The notes under the pieces: model-generated
Databases searched by the model: none
Seen by the model: the letters and a program-made list of their open reading frames with translations, nothing else
What the model was told of the DNA's origin: nothing
Part shown: positions 28,478-37,774 of the stretch, in pieces
Numbering within the stretch: position 1 is the stretch's first letter
How the letters are laid out: each line of letters opens with the position of its first letter
Made by a program: the position numbers and the translations under genes
Assembly: GCA_018220985.1 (NCBI GenBank)
Contig: JAAOXS010000002.1
Location: 1-54,318 of the forward strand
DNA from: Nanobdellota archaeon
GTDB taxonomy: Archaea; Nanobdellota; Nanobdellia; PEZQ01
Reading direction: 5' to 3'
DNA: 54,318 nucleotides

Positions 28478-29052
28478 TGCCTGACGTGCTTGGATTAAAA
28501 CCTGAAGATTATTGGAATAAAATGCGTTCTGTTGATTATGATTCTAAAAAGAATATTGAAAAAACTCAGCGTGAAATGACTTTAAAATCATTAGAAATTT
28601 TGGGTTTGAGTAATGGAAAAATTTTGGATGCTGGTTGCGGTAGCGGTTTTTCAACAAGGGTTATTCAAGAGCAAGGTTTCAAAGTTGTTGGTGTTGACGT
28701 TTCCGAGGAAATGGTTAAGTTGGGGAAGAGTAAGGGGTTAAGCATTATTTGTGCGGACATGTCCGCAATGCCTTTTGAAAACAGTTCTTTTGATGGTTTA
28801 ATTAGTATTAGTGCGTTACAATGGGTGACTGGTGGTTATGAAGAAGTTTTGGAGAAGTATCATGAAATCATATTTGAGTTTGCAAGGGTTTTGAAAAGTG
28901 GTGGTTTGAGCGTTATCCAATTTTATCCTTCAACTCTTAAAGAGTTCGATTTGGTTAAAAGCATTTTTTCCAAAAAGTTTATTGTTGAAGTTGTTAGTGC
29001 TTGGAGTGGTCGCAAGACTAAACGTTTTTTAAAATTAAAAAAGAAAAGATAA
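28477..29052 (+). CDS. Bud23-like SAM-dependent methyltransferase
   Basis: ILDAGCGSGFSTRVI, FDGLISISALQWV, SGGLSVIQFYPST. Confidence 0.75.
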   Translation: MPDVLGLKPEDYWNKMRSVDYDSKKNIEKTQREMTLKSLEILGLSNGKILDAGCGSGFSTRVIQEQGFKVVGVDVSEEMVKLGKSKGLSIICADMSAMPFENSSFDGLISISALQWVTGGYEEVLEKYHEIIFEFARVLKSGGLSVIQFYPSTLKEFDLVKSIFSKKFIVEVVSAWSGRKTKRFLKLKKKR

Positions 29053-29061
29053 TTTTTTTTT

Positions 29062-29550
29062 TTATTGTGCTGTGCACACTTTTCCCGCGCTTGCTCCGCC
29101 TGGAACAGTGATTGATAATTGATAGTTCGTATCAGCGATTAGGTCAACTTCAACATCGTTCCCACCATTAACTATGATGTCAGTAATTGTTTCGCTTTCA
29201 TCAACGTTTAATCTTGTCGCCCAAGGAGTTGCATCTGTTGCGTACCCTAAGTTGGTTATGCCATCTTCATCACTGATTGTTAATGCTACGTCACCGGATT
29301 CAATTGGTCTTGTGCCTGAATTTCTTATGACTACTGTAACTAAGTCATTTGTTGCATCGCACGTTACGAATTGAATTGAGATTCCTTGCTGTGTTTGAGA
29401 AGTTATTATATCTGTAGAATCTTCAATTTCTGATTGCGCGCCTTCTTGAACTGAGCCAAGCCAGAAACTGACTGTTCCAGCAACTGCAACAGTAATCATT
29501 AATAAGAGCACTATAGAAATGATTGGTGTAACACCTTTCTTATTAAGCAT
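29062..29550 (-). CDS. archaeal type IV pilin/flagellin-like protein
   Basis: Class III signal: MLNKKGVTPIISIVLLLMITVAVAGTVSFWL. Confidence 0.88.
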   Translation of the reverse strand: MLNKKGVTPIISIVLLLMITVAVAGTVSFWLGSVQEGAQSEIEDSTDIITSQTQQGISIQFVTCDATNDLVTVVIRNSGTRPIESGDVALTISDEDGITNLGYATDATPWATRLNVDESETITDIIVNGGNDVEVDLIADTNYQLSITVPGGASAGKVCTAQ

Positions 29551-29583
29551 ATTGAATAATTGATTCGTGGAAGTATATAAATC

Positions 29584-31053
29584 TTATTTCAAACGCGGTT
29601 TCAGAACTGTTATTAATTCATTCACGTTTTCACGCCATTGTTTCATTGAATCCCTATCCCTAATTGTTACAGTATTGTCTTCCATTGTTTCATAATCAAT
29701 TGTCACGCAGTAAGGTGTTCCTATTTCATCCTGTCTACGATAACGTCGCCCTATGCTTCCTGAAGCATCGTAAAATGTTTGGAATTCGTTTTTTAATAAT
29801 TCAAATATTTGCCTGCTTTTTTCTGGCAGTTCTTCCTTATTTACTAAGGGAAATACTGCTATTTGCACTGGAGCTATTTTCGGACTTAATTTTAGCACGA
29901 TTCTTTCTTTTTCCTGCGTGTACGCATCAACAATTAGTGTTAAGAATGCTCTTTCAACTCCCAGGCTTGGCTCGCTTGCAACGTAAGGCATTACTTTTTT
30001 ATCATCATCCATCACACTCATTTTCTTTTTAGAGAATTGCTCGTGCTGTTTTAAGTCAAATTGCCCCCTGTTCGCGTTTCCAGCTATTTCTTTCCAACCA
30101 AAGGAGAATTGGTATTCTACATCCCACGTGTCTTCAGCATAATGGCTTAGCTCCTTTTTCAAGTGCTGTCTTAACCTTAATTTTTTAGGATTAATCCCTA
30201 AACTCAAGTACCATTTGCACATTCGCGCGTTCCAATAAGCTTGCCACTTGTTTTTCATAACTCCTTTTTTCACGCATTCTTTAATACTCATTTTTTTATG
30301 CTTCAACTTTTTTTCTTGCATTTCTTGAGTGTACACGCTAATTTCCAAGTCTTCAACTTCCTGTAGTCGCGGGCAATCATTTTTTTTGTTAGGATTTATG
30401 AAAAATTCTAGTTCCATGTGTTCAAATTCTCTTACCCTAAACAAAAAATTTCTTGGTCGAATCTCGTTTCTGTATGCTTTTCCTATTTGAGCTATTCCGC
30501 AGGGTAGTTTTAGTCGTGAGTTTTCGTAAACGTTTTTGAAATTAGCGAATATGAGTTGTGCTGTTTCAGGGCGTAAGTAAGCTTTGTTTTCGCTTTCAGC
30601 GCCTACACTTGTTTCAAACATTAAGTTGAAAACTTTTGTGTTAGAGAATTCTTTTTTACAATTAGAGCATTTAATTTTGTTTTCGCGTATTAACTTGTTT
30701 AACGCTTTCACGTCTAATCCATCAGTGGAAATTTTTAAAACATCTTCAATAACGTGGTCTGCCCTATATTCTTTATTACATTTAGTGCAAGTTATTATTG
30801 GATCCGTGAAGTTTTCAGTATGCCCGCTTACTTCCCAAACTTTCGGATTAGTGATGATAGATCCGTCAAGTCCAACAATATTCTCTTCATTTTTTACGAA
30901 TTCGTTCCACCAGTTTTGTTTTATCCTATTTTTCATTTCAACACCGAGCGGACCGAAGTCGTAGAATCCTGATAGTCCGCCGTAAATTTCTCCGCTAGGG
31001 TAAACAAATCCTCTGCGTTTACAATAACTGGCTAATTCGTCTATGCTTATCAT
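29584..31053 (-). CDS. glyS: glycyl-tRNA synthetase (archaeal/eukaryotic alpha2 type)
   Basis: CKRRGFVYPSGEIYGGLSGFYDFGPLGVEMKNRI; FETSVGAES...YLRPETAQLIFANFKN; FLFRVREFEHMELEFF. Confidence 0.97.
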   Translation of the reverse strand: MISIDELASYCKRRGFVYPSGEIYGGLSGFYDFGPLGVEMKNRIKQNWWNEFVKNEENIVGLDGSIITNPKVWEVSGHTENFTDPIITCTKCNKEYRADHVIEDVLKISTDGLDVKALNKLIRENKIKCSNCKKEFSNTKVFNLMFETSVGAESENKAYLRPETAQLIFANFKNVYENSRLKLPCGIAQIGKAYRNEIRPRNFLFRVREFEHMELEFFINPNKKNDCPRLQEVEDLEISVYTQEMQEKKLKHKKMSIKECVKKGVMKNKWQAYWNARMCKWYLSLGINPKKLRLRQHLKKELSHYAEDTWDVEYQFSFGWKEIAGNANRGQFDLKQHEQFSKKKMSVMDDDKKVMPYVASEPSLGVERAFLTLIVDAYTQEKERIVLKLSPKIAPVQIAVFPLVNKEELPEKSRQIFELLKNEFQTFYDASGSIGRRYRRQDEIGTPYCVTIDYETMEDNTVTIRDRDSMKQWRENVNELITVLKPRLK

Positions 31054-31094
31054 TATTTTATTCTTGTTTATGATTACTAAAAAAGGTTTTCCAC

Positions 31095-31316
31095 TTATCT
31101 TTTTTTCTTACTTGTTAGATAGTATATTTCTGCGATGAATCCCATTGTTGCTATTACTACTCCTATAATGCCTATTGAGTTTAACAGGACTAATCCTGCA
31201 AGTGCTATGCCTAATCCGAAGTATGTTAGTGAGCGCGTGCTCGTCATTATCATGCAGTCTGTTTTGCATTTTTTACCGTAAACCTTTTGTAAGAGTTGTT
31301 CAATTTTTTTGCACAT
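31095..31316 (-). CDS. small membrane protein
   Basis: Two TM segments, Cys-containing N-terminus. Confidence 0.5.
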   Translation of the reverse strand: MCKKIEQLLQKVYGKKCKTDCMIMTSTRSLTYFGLGIALAGLVLLNSIGIIGVVIATMGFIAEIYYLTSKKKR

Positions 31317-31380
31317 ACTATCATTCTTGTATTTCTTGTTTAAAAAAAGTTTTTAAAACCTTATTTGTTTACAAGCTGTT

Positions 31381-31677
31381 ATGAAGAAATTTTTGTTACT
31401 CGCACTCGTATTATTTTCGGGTTGTGTTGGACAAGTTCCTATTGACAAGTACGTTAGTGCTGGTTGTGTTCGCGCGTGCGAACATTTTGATGGAAACATG
31501 TCTGACGGTCCTTGTTTGACTAATGAAATTTTTAAGGATTGGGTTTGTGATATTGCTCATAATCCGAGATTACCTATTGATGATTTGGAAGAAAATCAGT
31601 GTGAGAGTTTTTTGAACGGTGAAGCAAATCATTTTGTGGAAGTCACGCCCACTTGTGAACTCATTAAAGTTCAATGA
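31381..31677 (+). CDS. small Cys-rich putative lipoprotein
   Basis: MKKFLLLALVLFSGCVG lipobox; TATA-like element ~27 nt upstream of ATG. Confidence 0.65.
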   Translation: MKKFLLLALVLFSGCVGQVPIDKYVSAGCVRACEHFDGNMSDGPCLTNEIFKDWVCDIAHNPRLPIDDLEENQCESFLNGEANHFVEVTPTCELIKVQ

Positions 31678-31679
31678 TT

Positions 31680-32198
31680 TTATTCGCCTTCAAATTCTAC
31701 GAGCCAGTAAGCGTTAACGCCTAATTTTTCAATTCCTTTCAAGTTAGGTAAATTAATTACGAATAATGTATCTATGAGTTCCGCGCCTGTTTTTTTGATA
31801 AGGTTAATAGCTGCTTTTGCAGTTCCTCCTGTAGCGATTAAATCATCAACTAATACGACTTTCTCATTTTCTGATATGACATCATCATGAACTTCAATAG
31901 TGTCAGTGCCGTATTCTAGTTCATATTTTTCACTAATCGTGTTTCCTGGAAGTTTTCCTTTTTTTCTTATTGGAATGAATTTAAGTCGTAGTTTGTAAGC
32001 AAGTGCTGCGCCGAATATGAATCCTCTTGATTCAATGCCAACAATTGCGTTTACGTTTTTTCCTCTAATCCTGCTTGCTAATAAGTCAATTGTTTCTTCA
32101 AATGCTTCAGGGTCTAATAATAATGTTGTAATGTCTCTGAACATTATTCCTTTTTTAGGAAAATCAGGTATTGTTCTTATAGTGTTTTTAATATTCAT
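31680..32198 (-). CDS. apt: adenine phosphoribosyltransferase
   Basis: IRTIPDFPKKGIMFRDITTLL, IVGIESRGFIFGAALA, VVLVDDLIATGGTA. Confidence 0.97.
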   Translation of the reverse strand: MNIKNTIRTIPDFPKKGIMFRDITTLLLDPEAFEETIDLLASRIRGKNVNAIVGIESRGFIFGAALAYKLRLKFIPIRKKGKLPGNTISEKYELEYGTDTIEVHDDVISENEKVVLVDDLIATGGTAKAAINLIKKTGAELIDTLFVINLPNLKGIEKLGVNAYWLVEFEGE

Positions 32199-32947
32199 TT
32201 TTCACCTATTTTTTGAATTGTTTTTGTTAATAATTTTTTAACTTTTTCAGAATTTTCATTGAAAACTTTTACAATTTCTTCAATGCTTACAGGTTTTTCA
32301 TCTTCTTTCCAGCAATCATAATCAGTGCTCATCGCAACTGCTGAGTAAGGTATTCCTAATTCATTTGCTAAACTGCATTCAGGCGCTGTTGACATGTTAA
32401 TCACATCCGCACCCCATGTTTTAAACATGTGTGATTCAGCCTTAGTTGAGAACCTGTTGCCTTCAATTGTTATTACTGTGCCTTTTTCATGATATTTTAA
32501 TCCTAATTCTTTAGCGGAGTCTATTAACGTTTTTCTTAGCTCGTTCGAAAATGGTTCAGCTGAAGATGAGTGTATTGGTTTATTTTTTTCAAATTCTTCG
32601 TAAAAACTTATTTTTCTTAATCGGGTGAAATCAATGAATTGGTCAAGAATAACTAAGTCGCCTCTTCCAATTTTTTCGCGTAAAGAACCGCACGCGGTTG
32701 TTGCTAAAATGTGAGTTACACCTTCTTTTTTTAAAGCCCATAAGTTAGCACGATTATTAATTTGGGTTGGGGGAATTACATGTTCCTTTCCATGTCTTGC
32801 AATAAAAACAACTTCCACACTTTTAATTTTTCCAACAGTTATTTGCGATGAGGGTTTACCGTAGGGTGTGTAAATTTCTTTTTCTTCAATTTCTTCAAAA
32901 ATGTCAAGGTCATAAAAACCACTGCCACCTATGATTCCTATTTTCAT
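32195..32947 (-). CDS. mtnP: S-methyl-5'-thioadenosine phosphorylase (MTAP)
   Basis: IGIIGGSGFYDLD, FIARHGKEHVIPPTQINNRANLWALK, CSLANELGIPYSAVAMSTDYDCW. Confidence 0.95.
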   Translation of the reverse strand: MKIGIIGGSGFYDLDIFEEIEEKEIYTPYGKPSSQITVGKIKSVEVVFIARHGKEHVIPPTQINNRANLWALKKEGVTHILATTACGSLREKIGRGDLVILDQFIDFTRLRKISFYEEFEKNKPIHSSSAEPFSNELRKTLIDSAKELGLKYHEKGTVITIEGNRFSTKAESHMFKTWGADVINMSTAPECSLANELGIPYSAVAMSTDYDCWKEDEKPVSIEEIVKVFNENSEKVKKLLTKTIQKIGEK

Positions 32948-32973
32948 AACGTTTTTTTAAAATCGTTTTTTTG

Positions 32974-34128
32974 TTAAATAGTTTTTGATAAATTAAATCT
33001 ATGTTTCAATATTATTGCATAAATTTTTGATATTAGAAATCCTTGCAGTACTAAATTTTTGTAATAAAAAATTGCGAAGTCGCTTCCCAATCTTAAGAAT
33101 CCTTTGTTTCTTGATGGTTTAAATTTTCGCATTTTTTTATCTTTAATCCAGTTTAACAAATTTTTTGAAACGAGATTCGCTTGTTTTAACGTGTTGTACG
33201 CGTTTTTTGAAAAGGATTTGTTAAAATTATCATTAACTAAGAAAGCGCAATCCCCCATTGTGAATACACTATTATGGCTTGTGCTTTGAAGAGTTGAATT
33301 AACCAGTACGCCGCCATTTTTTGTTTTCAATCTTGATTCTTTAACAACATTGTTTGGTTTTACGCCTCCGCACCAAATGATTGTTCCACTTCGAACAATC
33401 TTGTTTTTTAGAAGTACGTGATTTTTTCTTATTTGTTTAACTTCATATCCTAGTAGTGTTTCAATTCTTAAATCGTTTAATCTTGAAATAACTTTTTTCC
33501 TAATGCTTGTTGGAAAATTTTTAAGAATTTTTTTGTTATTGCCGATTATGATTATTCTCGCATTTTTTTTAATATTATATTCTCGCATTTTTTTTTGCAC
33601 GAGTTCTTTTAAGTAACAAGCTAATTCTACACTGCCAACGCCACCACCAATTATTGTAAAAGTTAATAACTCATTTAATTTATCGCCTTTCATGTTTCTT
33701 GCTTTACTAAGAGATGTTGAAACACTTTCTTTCAATCGGGTTACGTCAATGATGTTATGAAAAGTTAATGCGTGAGTTTTAACTCCTTTAATGTTATGAT
33801 AGTTTGGTTCACCTCCTATTGCGAGGATTAAGTAGTCATAACTTATTTTTTCCGTTCCTGTTCTTACATGTTTTTGTTCAGGCGCTATTGATAGTGCTTT
33901 TTTGTTTTCGTAATTTATTCCTTTACTTTTAGTTATTCCCGAAAAAGGTATTACAACATTTTCAACGCGTTTCTTATTTGTTAGTAAATCGTGCAAGAAT
34001 GGTTTGAAAACGTGAAATTGGGAGTTGTCAATTATAGTAACATCGCTTGTTTTTATTGTTTTTTTTATGTTAATAGCGCTTGTTAACCCGGCTATTCCTC
34101 CTCCTAAAACTATTACTTTTCTTTTCAC
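32974..34128 (-). CDS. NDH-2-like FAD-dependent NADH dehydrogenase
   Basis: VIVLGGGIAGLTSAI, YDYLILAIGGEPNY, FTIIGGGVGSVELACYL, TIIWCGGVKPN, FTMGDCA. Confidence 0.88.
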   Translation of the reverse strand: MKRKVIVLGGGIAGLTSAINIKKTIKTSDVTIIDNSQFHVFKPFLHDLLTNKKRVENVVIPFSGITKSKGINYENKKALSIAPEQKHVRTGTEKISYDYLILAIGGEPNYHNIKGVKTHALTFHNIIDVTRLKESVSTSLSKARNMKGDKLNELLTFTIIGGGVGSVELACYLKELVQKKMREYNIKKNARIIIIGNNKKILKNFPTSIRKKVISRLNDLRIETLLGYEVKQIRKNHVLLKNKIVRSGTIIWCGGVKPNNVVKESRLKTKNGGVLVNSTLQSTSHNSVFTMGDCAFLVNDNFNKSFSKNAYNTLKQANLVSKNLLNWIKDKKMRKFKPSRNKGFLRLGSDFAIFYYKNLVLQGFLISKIYAIILKHRFNLSKTI

Positions 34129-34160
34129 AGTTTATTACTTGAAAAAACAATAATAAAAAC

Positions 34161-34169
34161 CTTTATAAA
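34161..34169 (+). promoter_or_regulatory. TATA-box-like element upstream of rpl18e
   Basis: CTTTATAAA ~35 nt before the ATG at 34201. Confidence 0.55.
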
Positions 34170-34200
34170 ACAATTATTTTTTTGAATATTAAGTCTGATA

Positions 34201-34548
34201 ATGGTAAAACGAACTGGCGCAACTAATTTGGAAATGATTGATTTAATTCATGATTTAAAAAAGGAGAAAACTCCTTTTTGGAAAAGTATTGTGAAAGAAT
34301 TATCTCGTTCAACTCGCAGTAGGCGAGCTGTTAATTTAAGCAGGATAAATCGTTACGCAAAAAAAGGTGAGACAATTATTGTTCCTGGTAAAGTATTGGG
34401 CAGTGGCAACGCGCCTGAAAAAATTGTTATTGCTGCTTGGAGTTTTACTAAAACCGCTGAAGATAAAATAAAAAGTGTTAATGGTAAAACATTAAATATT
34501 CGTGATTTGTTAAAAAACAAGCCGAAAAGGGTTAGGATAATTGGATGA
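34201..34548 (+). CDS. rpl18e: ribosomal protein eL18
   Basis: RAVNLSRINRYAKKGETIIVPGKVLGSGNAPEKIVIAAWSFTKTA. Confidence 0.95.
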   Translation: MVKRTGATNLEMIDLIHDLKKEKTPFWKSIVKELSRSTRSRRAVNLSRINRYAKKGETIIVPGKVLGSGNAPEKIVIAAWSFTKTAEDKIKSVNGKTLNIRDLLKNKPKRVRIIG

Positions 34549-34967
34549 TGAGTAGGGTATTCATTGATGGAAATAATGGCGTTCTTGGAAGAGTAGCTGC
34601 AAGAGCTGCTAAAAGCGCGTTGGAAGGTAATCACGTTTTCATTTTTAACGCTGAGAAATTAGTTGTTTCAGGTGATAAAACTTACTTGTTAAATCGTTAT
34701 TTGGATAGAATTCATAGAGGCGAATCTGTTCACGGTCCTTTTTTCCCTAAGACATCTAAGGGTATTGTTAAGCGAACTGTTCGTGGCATGTTACCTTACA
34801 AGTCAGGTAAGGGCAGGCAAGCGTTTAAGCGTGTTAAAGTTTATGAAGGCGTACCTGAACAATTTTCTAATGAGAAATTGGAATTGCCAAGTAAGTTGAA
34901 GGAAGATTTTAAAACGAAAAAGTATTTGAGAATTAAAAATATTAGTCAGAGGATTGGCGGTAAATGA
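34545..34967 (+). CDS. rpl13: ribosomal protein uL13
   Basis: VLGRVAARAAKSALEG...GPFFPKTSKGIVKRTVRGMLPYKSGKGRQAFKRVKVYEG. Confidence 0.96.
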   Translation: MMSRVFIDGNNGVLGRVAARAAKSALEGNHVFIFNAEKLVVSGDKTYLLNRYLDRIHRGESVHGPFFPKTSKGIVKRTVRGMLPYKSGKGRQAFKRVKVYEGVPEQFSNEKLELPSKLKEDFKTKKYLRIKNISQRIGGK

Positions 34968-35371
34968 AAACTATTCAAACTATTCAAGCAATTGGCAAGC
35001 GTAAAACAAGTGTTGCTCGTGCAACAATTAAGAAAGGTACTGGTGTTATTAGAGTTAATTCTTTGAAAGTTGAAGCTTTACAACCTGAAATGTTTAGGCA
35101 AATAATTATGGAGCCCATAATTCTTGCGGGGGATAAGGCAAGTAATGTTAATATTAATGTTAATGTGTTTGGCGGTGGCGTGATGTCTCAAGCTCAAGCT
35201 GTTAGAACTTCTATTGCTAATGCGTTAGTTGATTTTTTAAAGGATAAAGAGTTAAAAGATAAGTATTTGGATTATGATAGGCATATGCTTGTTGCAGATG
35301 TACGTCAGAAAGAGATGAGGAAACCTTATCGTTCTAGGGCGAGGGCGAGAAGGCAGAAGAGTAAGAGGTAA
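34964..35371 (+). CDS. rps9: ribosomal protein uS9
   Basis: AIGKRKTSVARATIKKG...GGGVMSQAQAVRTSIANAL...RKPYRSRARARRQKSKR. Confidence 0.97.
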   Translation: MKTIQTIQAIGKRKTSVARATIKKGTGVIRVNSLKVEALQPEMFRQIIMEPIILAGDKASNVNINVNVFGGGVMSQAQAVRTSIANALVDFLKDKELKDKYLDYDRHMLVADVRQKEMRKPYRSRARARRQKSKR

Positions 35372-35380
35372 AAAAATAAA

Positions 35381-35572
35381 ATGATAATTCCAATTAAGTG
35401 TTTTAGTTGCGGAAAACCTGTTGCACATTTATGGGATTCTTTTACTGAAGGTGTTAAGAAGAAGAAGGTTGAGAAAGTTCTTGACGATTTAGGTTTGGAA
35501 AGACAGTGTTGCAGAGCTCTTTTTTTAGGGCATGTTGATATGATTAAAACAATTTCAAAATATAGGAAGTAA
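35381..35572 (+). CDS. rpoN: DNA-directed RNA polymerase subunit N (Rpb10)
   Basis: MIIPIKCFSCGKPVAHLWDSF...LGLERQCCRALFLGHVDMI. Confidence 0.96.
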   Translation: MIIPIKCFSCGKPVAHLWDSFTEGVKKKKVEKVLDDLGLERQCCRALFLGHVDMIKTISKYRK

Positions 35573-35579
35573 TGGTTTA

Positions 35580-35798
35580 ATGACTAAGAAGAGTAAAGTC
35601 GGTTCAACGGGAAGGTACGGTGCACGTTATGGTTTAAAAATTAGGCGAAGAGTTTTAAGTATTGAACGTTTAAGTCGTAAAAAGCATAAGTGTCCTTACT
35701 GTTCGAGATTAAGGGTTAAGAGGTTGAGCTCTGGAATTTTTGAGTGCAGTAAATGCAGTTCAAAATTCACGGGTAGAGCTTACACGTATGATGGTTGA
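35580..35798 (+). CDS. rpl37ae: ribosomal protein eL43 (L37Ae)
   Basis: VGSTGRYGARYGLKIRRRV...HKCPYCSRLRVKRLSSGIFECSKCSSKFTGRAYTY. Confidence 0.95.
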   Translation: MTKKSKVGSTGRYGARYGLKIRRRVLSIERLSRKKHKCPYCSRLRVKRLSSGIFECSKCSSKFTGRAYTYDG

Positions 35799-35931
35799 GT
35801 ATAAATGTTTTAATTGTGGGAAAAAAATTGACGGAGAGCAAATTAAGCGACGTGTTCGTTGTCCTTACTGTAGTAGTAAGGTTTTGTTCAAGCAAAGACA
35901 GCCTGTTAAAAAAATTGTTAAGGCAAGATGA
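35788..35931 (+). CDS. rpoP: DNA-directed RNA polymerase subunit P (Rpb12)
   Basis: YKCFNCGKKIDGEQIKRRVRCPYCSSKVLFKQRQPVKK; overlaps eL43 3' end. Confidence 0.9.
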   Translation: MMVEYKCFNCGKKIDGEQIKRRVRCPYCSSKVLFKQRQPVKKIVKAR

Positions 35932-36146
35932 AGATTAAAATAAAACTTTTCGTTGATAACAGCGTTCGAGAACTCCTTGATGTGCAAAGGCAAGTTAAAG
36001 GCAGGTCGAAAACAAGTTATGACGAGGATGGCATAATCATTGAAGCAGAGGATGTTACTGCTGCTCGCGCAGCTGTTAACGCGAATTTACTGCTTTTAAA
36101 AACTGTTGAAAAGGTGAATGAAAAATGGAAGTACCTGAAAAAATAA
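35928..36146 (+). CDS. pcc1: KEOPS subunit Pcc1
   Basis: GIIIEAEDVTAARAAVNANLLLLKTVEKV; position between rpoP and prefoldin beta. Confidence 0.8.
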   Translation: MKIKIKLFVDNSVRELLDVQRQVKGRSKTSYDEDGIIIEAEDVTAARAAVNANLLLLKTVEKVNEKWKYLKK

Positions 36147-36469
36147 GAGAAGATATTGTTAGGTTGCAAAGTTTGCAGCAAAAATTGCAGTCTTTAATGA
36201 TGCAAAAACAGAATATTCAAATGCAAGTTGTTGAAGCGGATAACGCACTTAAGGAATTAGGTAATAAGCAAGCTTCAGAGGATGTTTACGAAATTGTTGG
36301 TGCTATAATGTTGAAGAAGGATGTTGGTGAACTTTCTAAAACGTTAACTGAGCGGAAAGACATTTTCGAGCTTCGTTCAAAATCTTACGATAAGCAAGTT
36401 AAAAACGTTAATGAAGATTTAAAAAAATTGCAGGAGAATATTGCGAGTAGTTTGAAAGAGAAAAAATGA
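36125..36469 (+). CDS. pfdB: prefoldin beta subunit
   Basis: LQSLQQKLQSLMMQKQNIQMQVVEADNALKELGN...VYEIVGAIMLKKD. Confidence 0.92.
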   Translation: MEVPEKIREDIVRLQSLQQKLQSLMMQKQNIQMQVVEADNALKELGNKQASEDVYEIVGAIMLKKDVGELSKTLTERKDIFELRSKSYDKQVKNVNEDLKKLQENIASSLKEKK

Positions 36470-36714
36470 GTGTTTTTGAAAGAGTTAGTGTTATACTGGA
36501 AGACGTCGTGCTTGATGATTCCGTTCCAAAAAATGTTAGGGAGCGAATTAATGAAGCTGTCTTGCTTTTAAACAAGTCTTTTGATGATTCCGATTTGCTT
36601 AGGGATTCAGTTAACGAAATTCTTGATTTAGTTGTTCAGGATACTAATTTACCTCTTCATACTCGAACTCAAATATGGAATTCCGTTTCCATTTTAGAAT
36701 CTGCAGAAAACTGA
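36466..36714 (+). CDS. UPF0147-family protein
   Basis: VLDDSVPKNVRERINEAVLLL...VVQDTNLPLHTRTQIWNSVSILES. Confidence 0.88.
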   Translation: MSVFERVSVILEDVVLDDSVPKNVRERINEAVLLLNKSFDDSDLLRDSVNEILDLVVQDTNLPLHTRTQIWNSVSILESAEN

Positions 36715-36792
36715 TTTCACAGCATAATAAAGCTTTTTAATGCGTGTTGTGAAAAAATTATTAACCCAAAAATTGGTATAGGTGAAATTAAA

Positions 36793-37188
36793 TTGATAGA
36801 TAAAATAAAAAACACTTTTTCAAGTTTTAAAAGTGCTTTCCCTAAAGAAAGTGATGATGAATTAAAAGAAGATTTTGTAGAATTAACTGCGAAAACAAGT
36901 GATTTAGGCGGTGCTAAGTTAGTTGTGAAATATTTTACTTTATCTGATTTCGCTGAAGTTAGAGAAATTCTTGATTCATTACGTGATGGTTACACAATAG
37001 CTTTCATTAAGATAAGGCCTTTAAAGGAACGTAATCTTAACGAGTTAAGACGTGCTATTGATAAGATTAAGAAAACGTGTTTTGCTCTTGAAGGTGAAGT
37101 TGTCGGTCTTGAGGAGGATTGGATTGTAGCTGTTCCTCCTTACGTTAAAGTTCATAGGGGGAGCTTAAATGAGGAAACATCATTTTAA
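36793..37188 (+). CDS. sepF: SepF-like cell-division protein (TTG start)
   Basis: LVVKYFTLSDFAEVREILDSLRDGYTIAFIKIRPL...LEEDWIVAVPPYVKV; AGGTGA upstream. Confidence 0.8.
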   Translation: MIDKIKNTFSSFKSAFPKESDDELKEDFVELTAKTSDLGGAKLVVKYFTLSDFAEVREILDSLRDGYTIAFIKIRPLKERNLNELRRAIDKIKKTCFALEGEVVGLEEDWIVAVPPYVKVHRGSLNEETSF

Positions 37189-37657
37189 CTCTTTGGTTTT
37201 TAACGCTTTATGTTCTCAGTGCGAGACTGATTCAGTTATAATTCATCAGAGAATGATTGACCTCCCTGAAGTAGGTAAGACTCTTAGGATTAATTCTTAT
37301 TGTGAGAATTGTCATGTGAATAGTTCTGAGTTCGTTCCTTTTCATGATAAGAAGAATTCTGTTTTCAAATTTTTGATAAATGATAAGTTGGATTTGAATG
37401 CTAAGGTTATTAAGAGTCAGGATTGTACTTTTAGGATTCCGGAGTTGGGTGTGGAGTTGGAGCCTGGACCTGAGTCTCAGGCTGAGATTATTAATGTTGA
37501 GGGTGTTTTGTCTAATATTACTTTGGCGTTGGATTATGAGTATGGTTCTAATAAGTTGAGTAATGATATTGCTCGTATTAGGAAGGGTAAGAAGAAGGTA
37601 ACTCTTGTTTTGGATGATCCTATGGGTGTTAGTAGGGTTATTCCTCGAAAATCGTGA
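37169..37657 (+). CDS. ZPR1-type zinc-finger protein
   Basis: CSQCETDSVI...IDLPEVGKTLRINSYCENCHVNSSEF...IPELGVELEPG. Confidence 0.88.
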   Translation: MRKHHFNSLVFNALCSQCETDSVIIHQRMIDLPEVGKTLRINSYCENCHVNSSEFVPFHDKKNSVFKFLINDKLDLNAKVIKSQDCTFRIPELGVELEPGPESQAEIINVEGVLSNITLALDYEYGSNKLSNDIARIRKGKKKVTLVLDDPMGVSRVIPRKS

Positions 37658-37774
37658 ATAACTTTAATAACAACCTTTTTTAGAAAAAAAACTTGAGCAA
37701 AAAACGTATTATTCTTTGTTTGAAGCTTAAAATCGTGAAAACTTTATAAATATTGAATTTTCTTTTATTTTATT

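Noticed and set aside
29664-30972. Three + strand ORFs (29664-30032, 30584-30964, 30754-30972)
   Set aside because: Antisense to glyS, which is strongly supported by motifs
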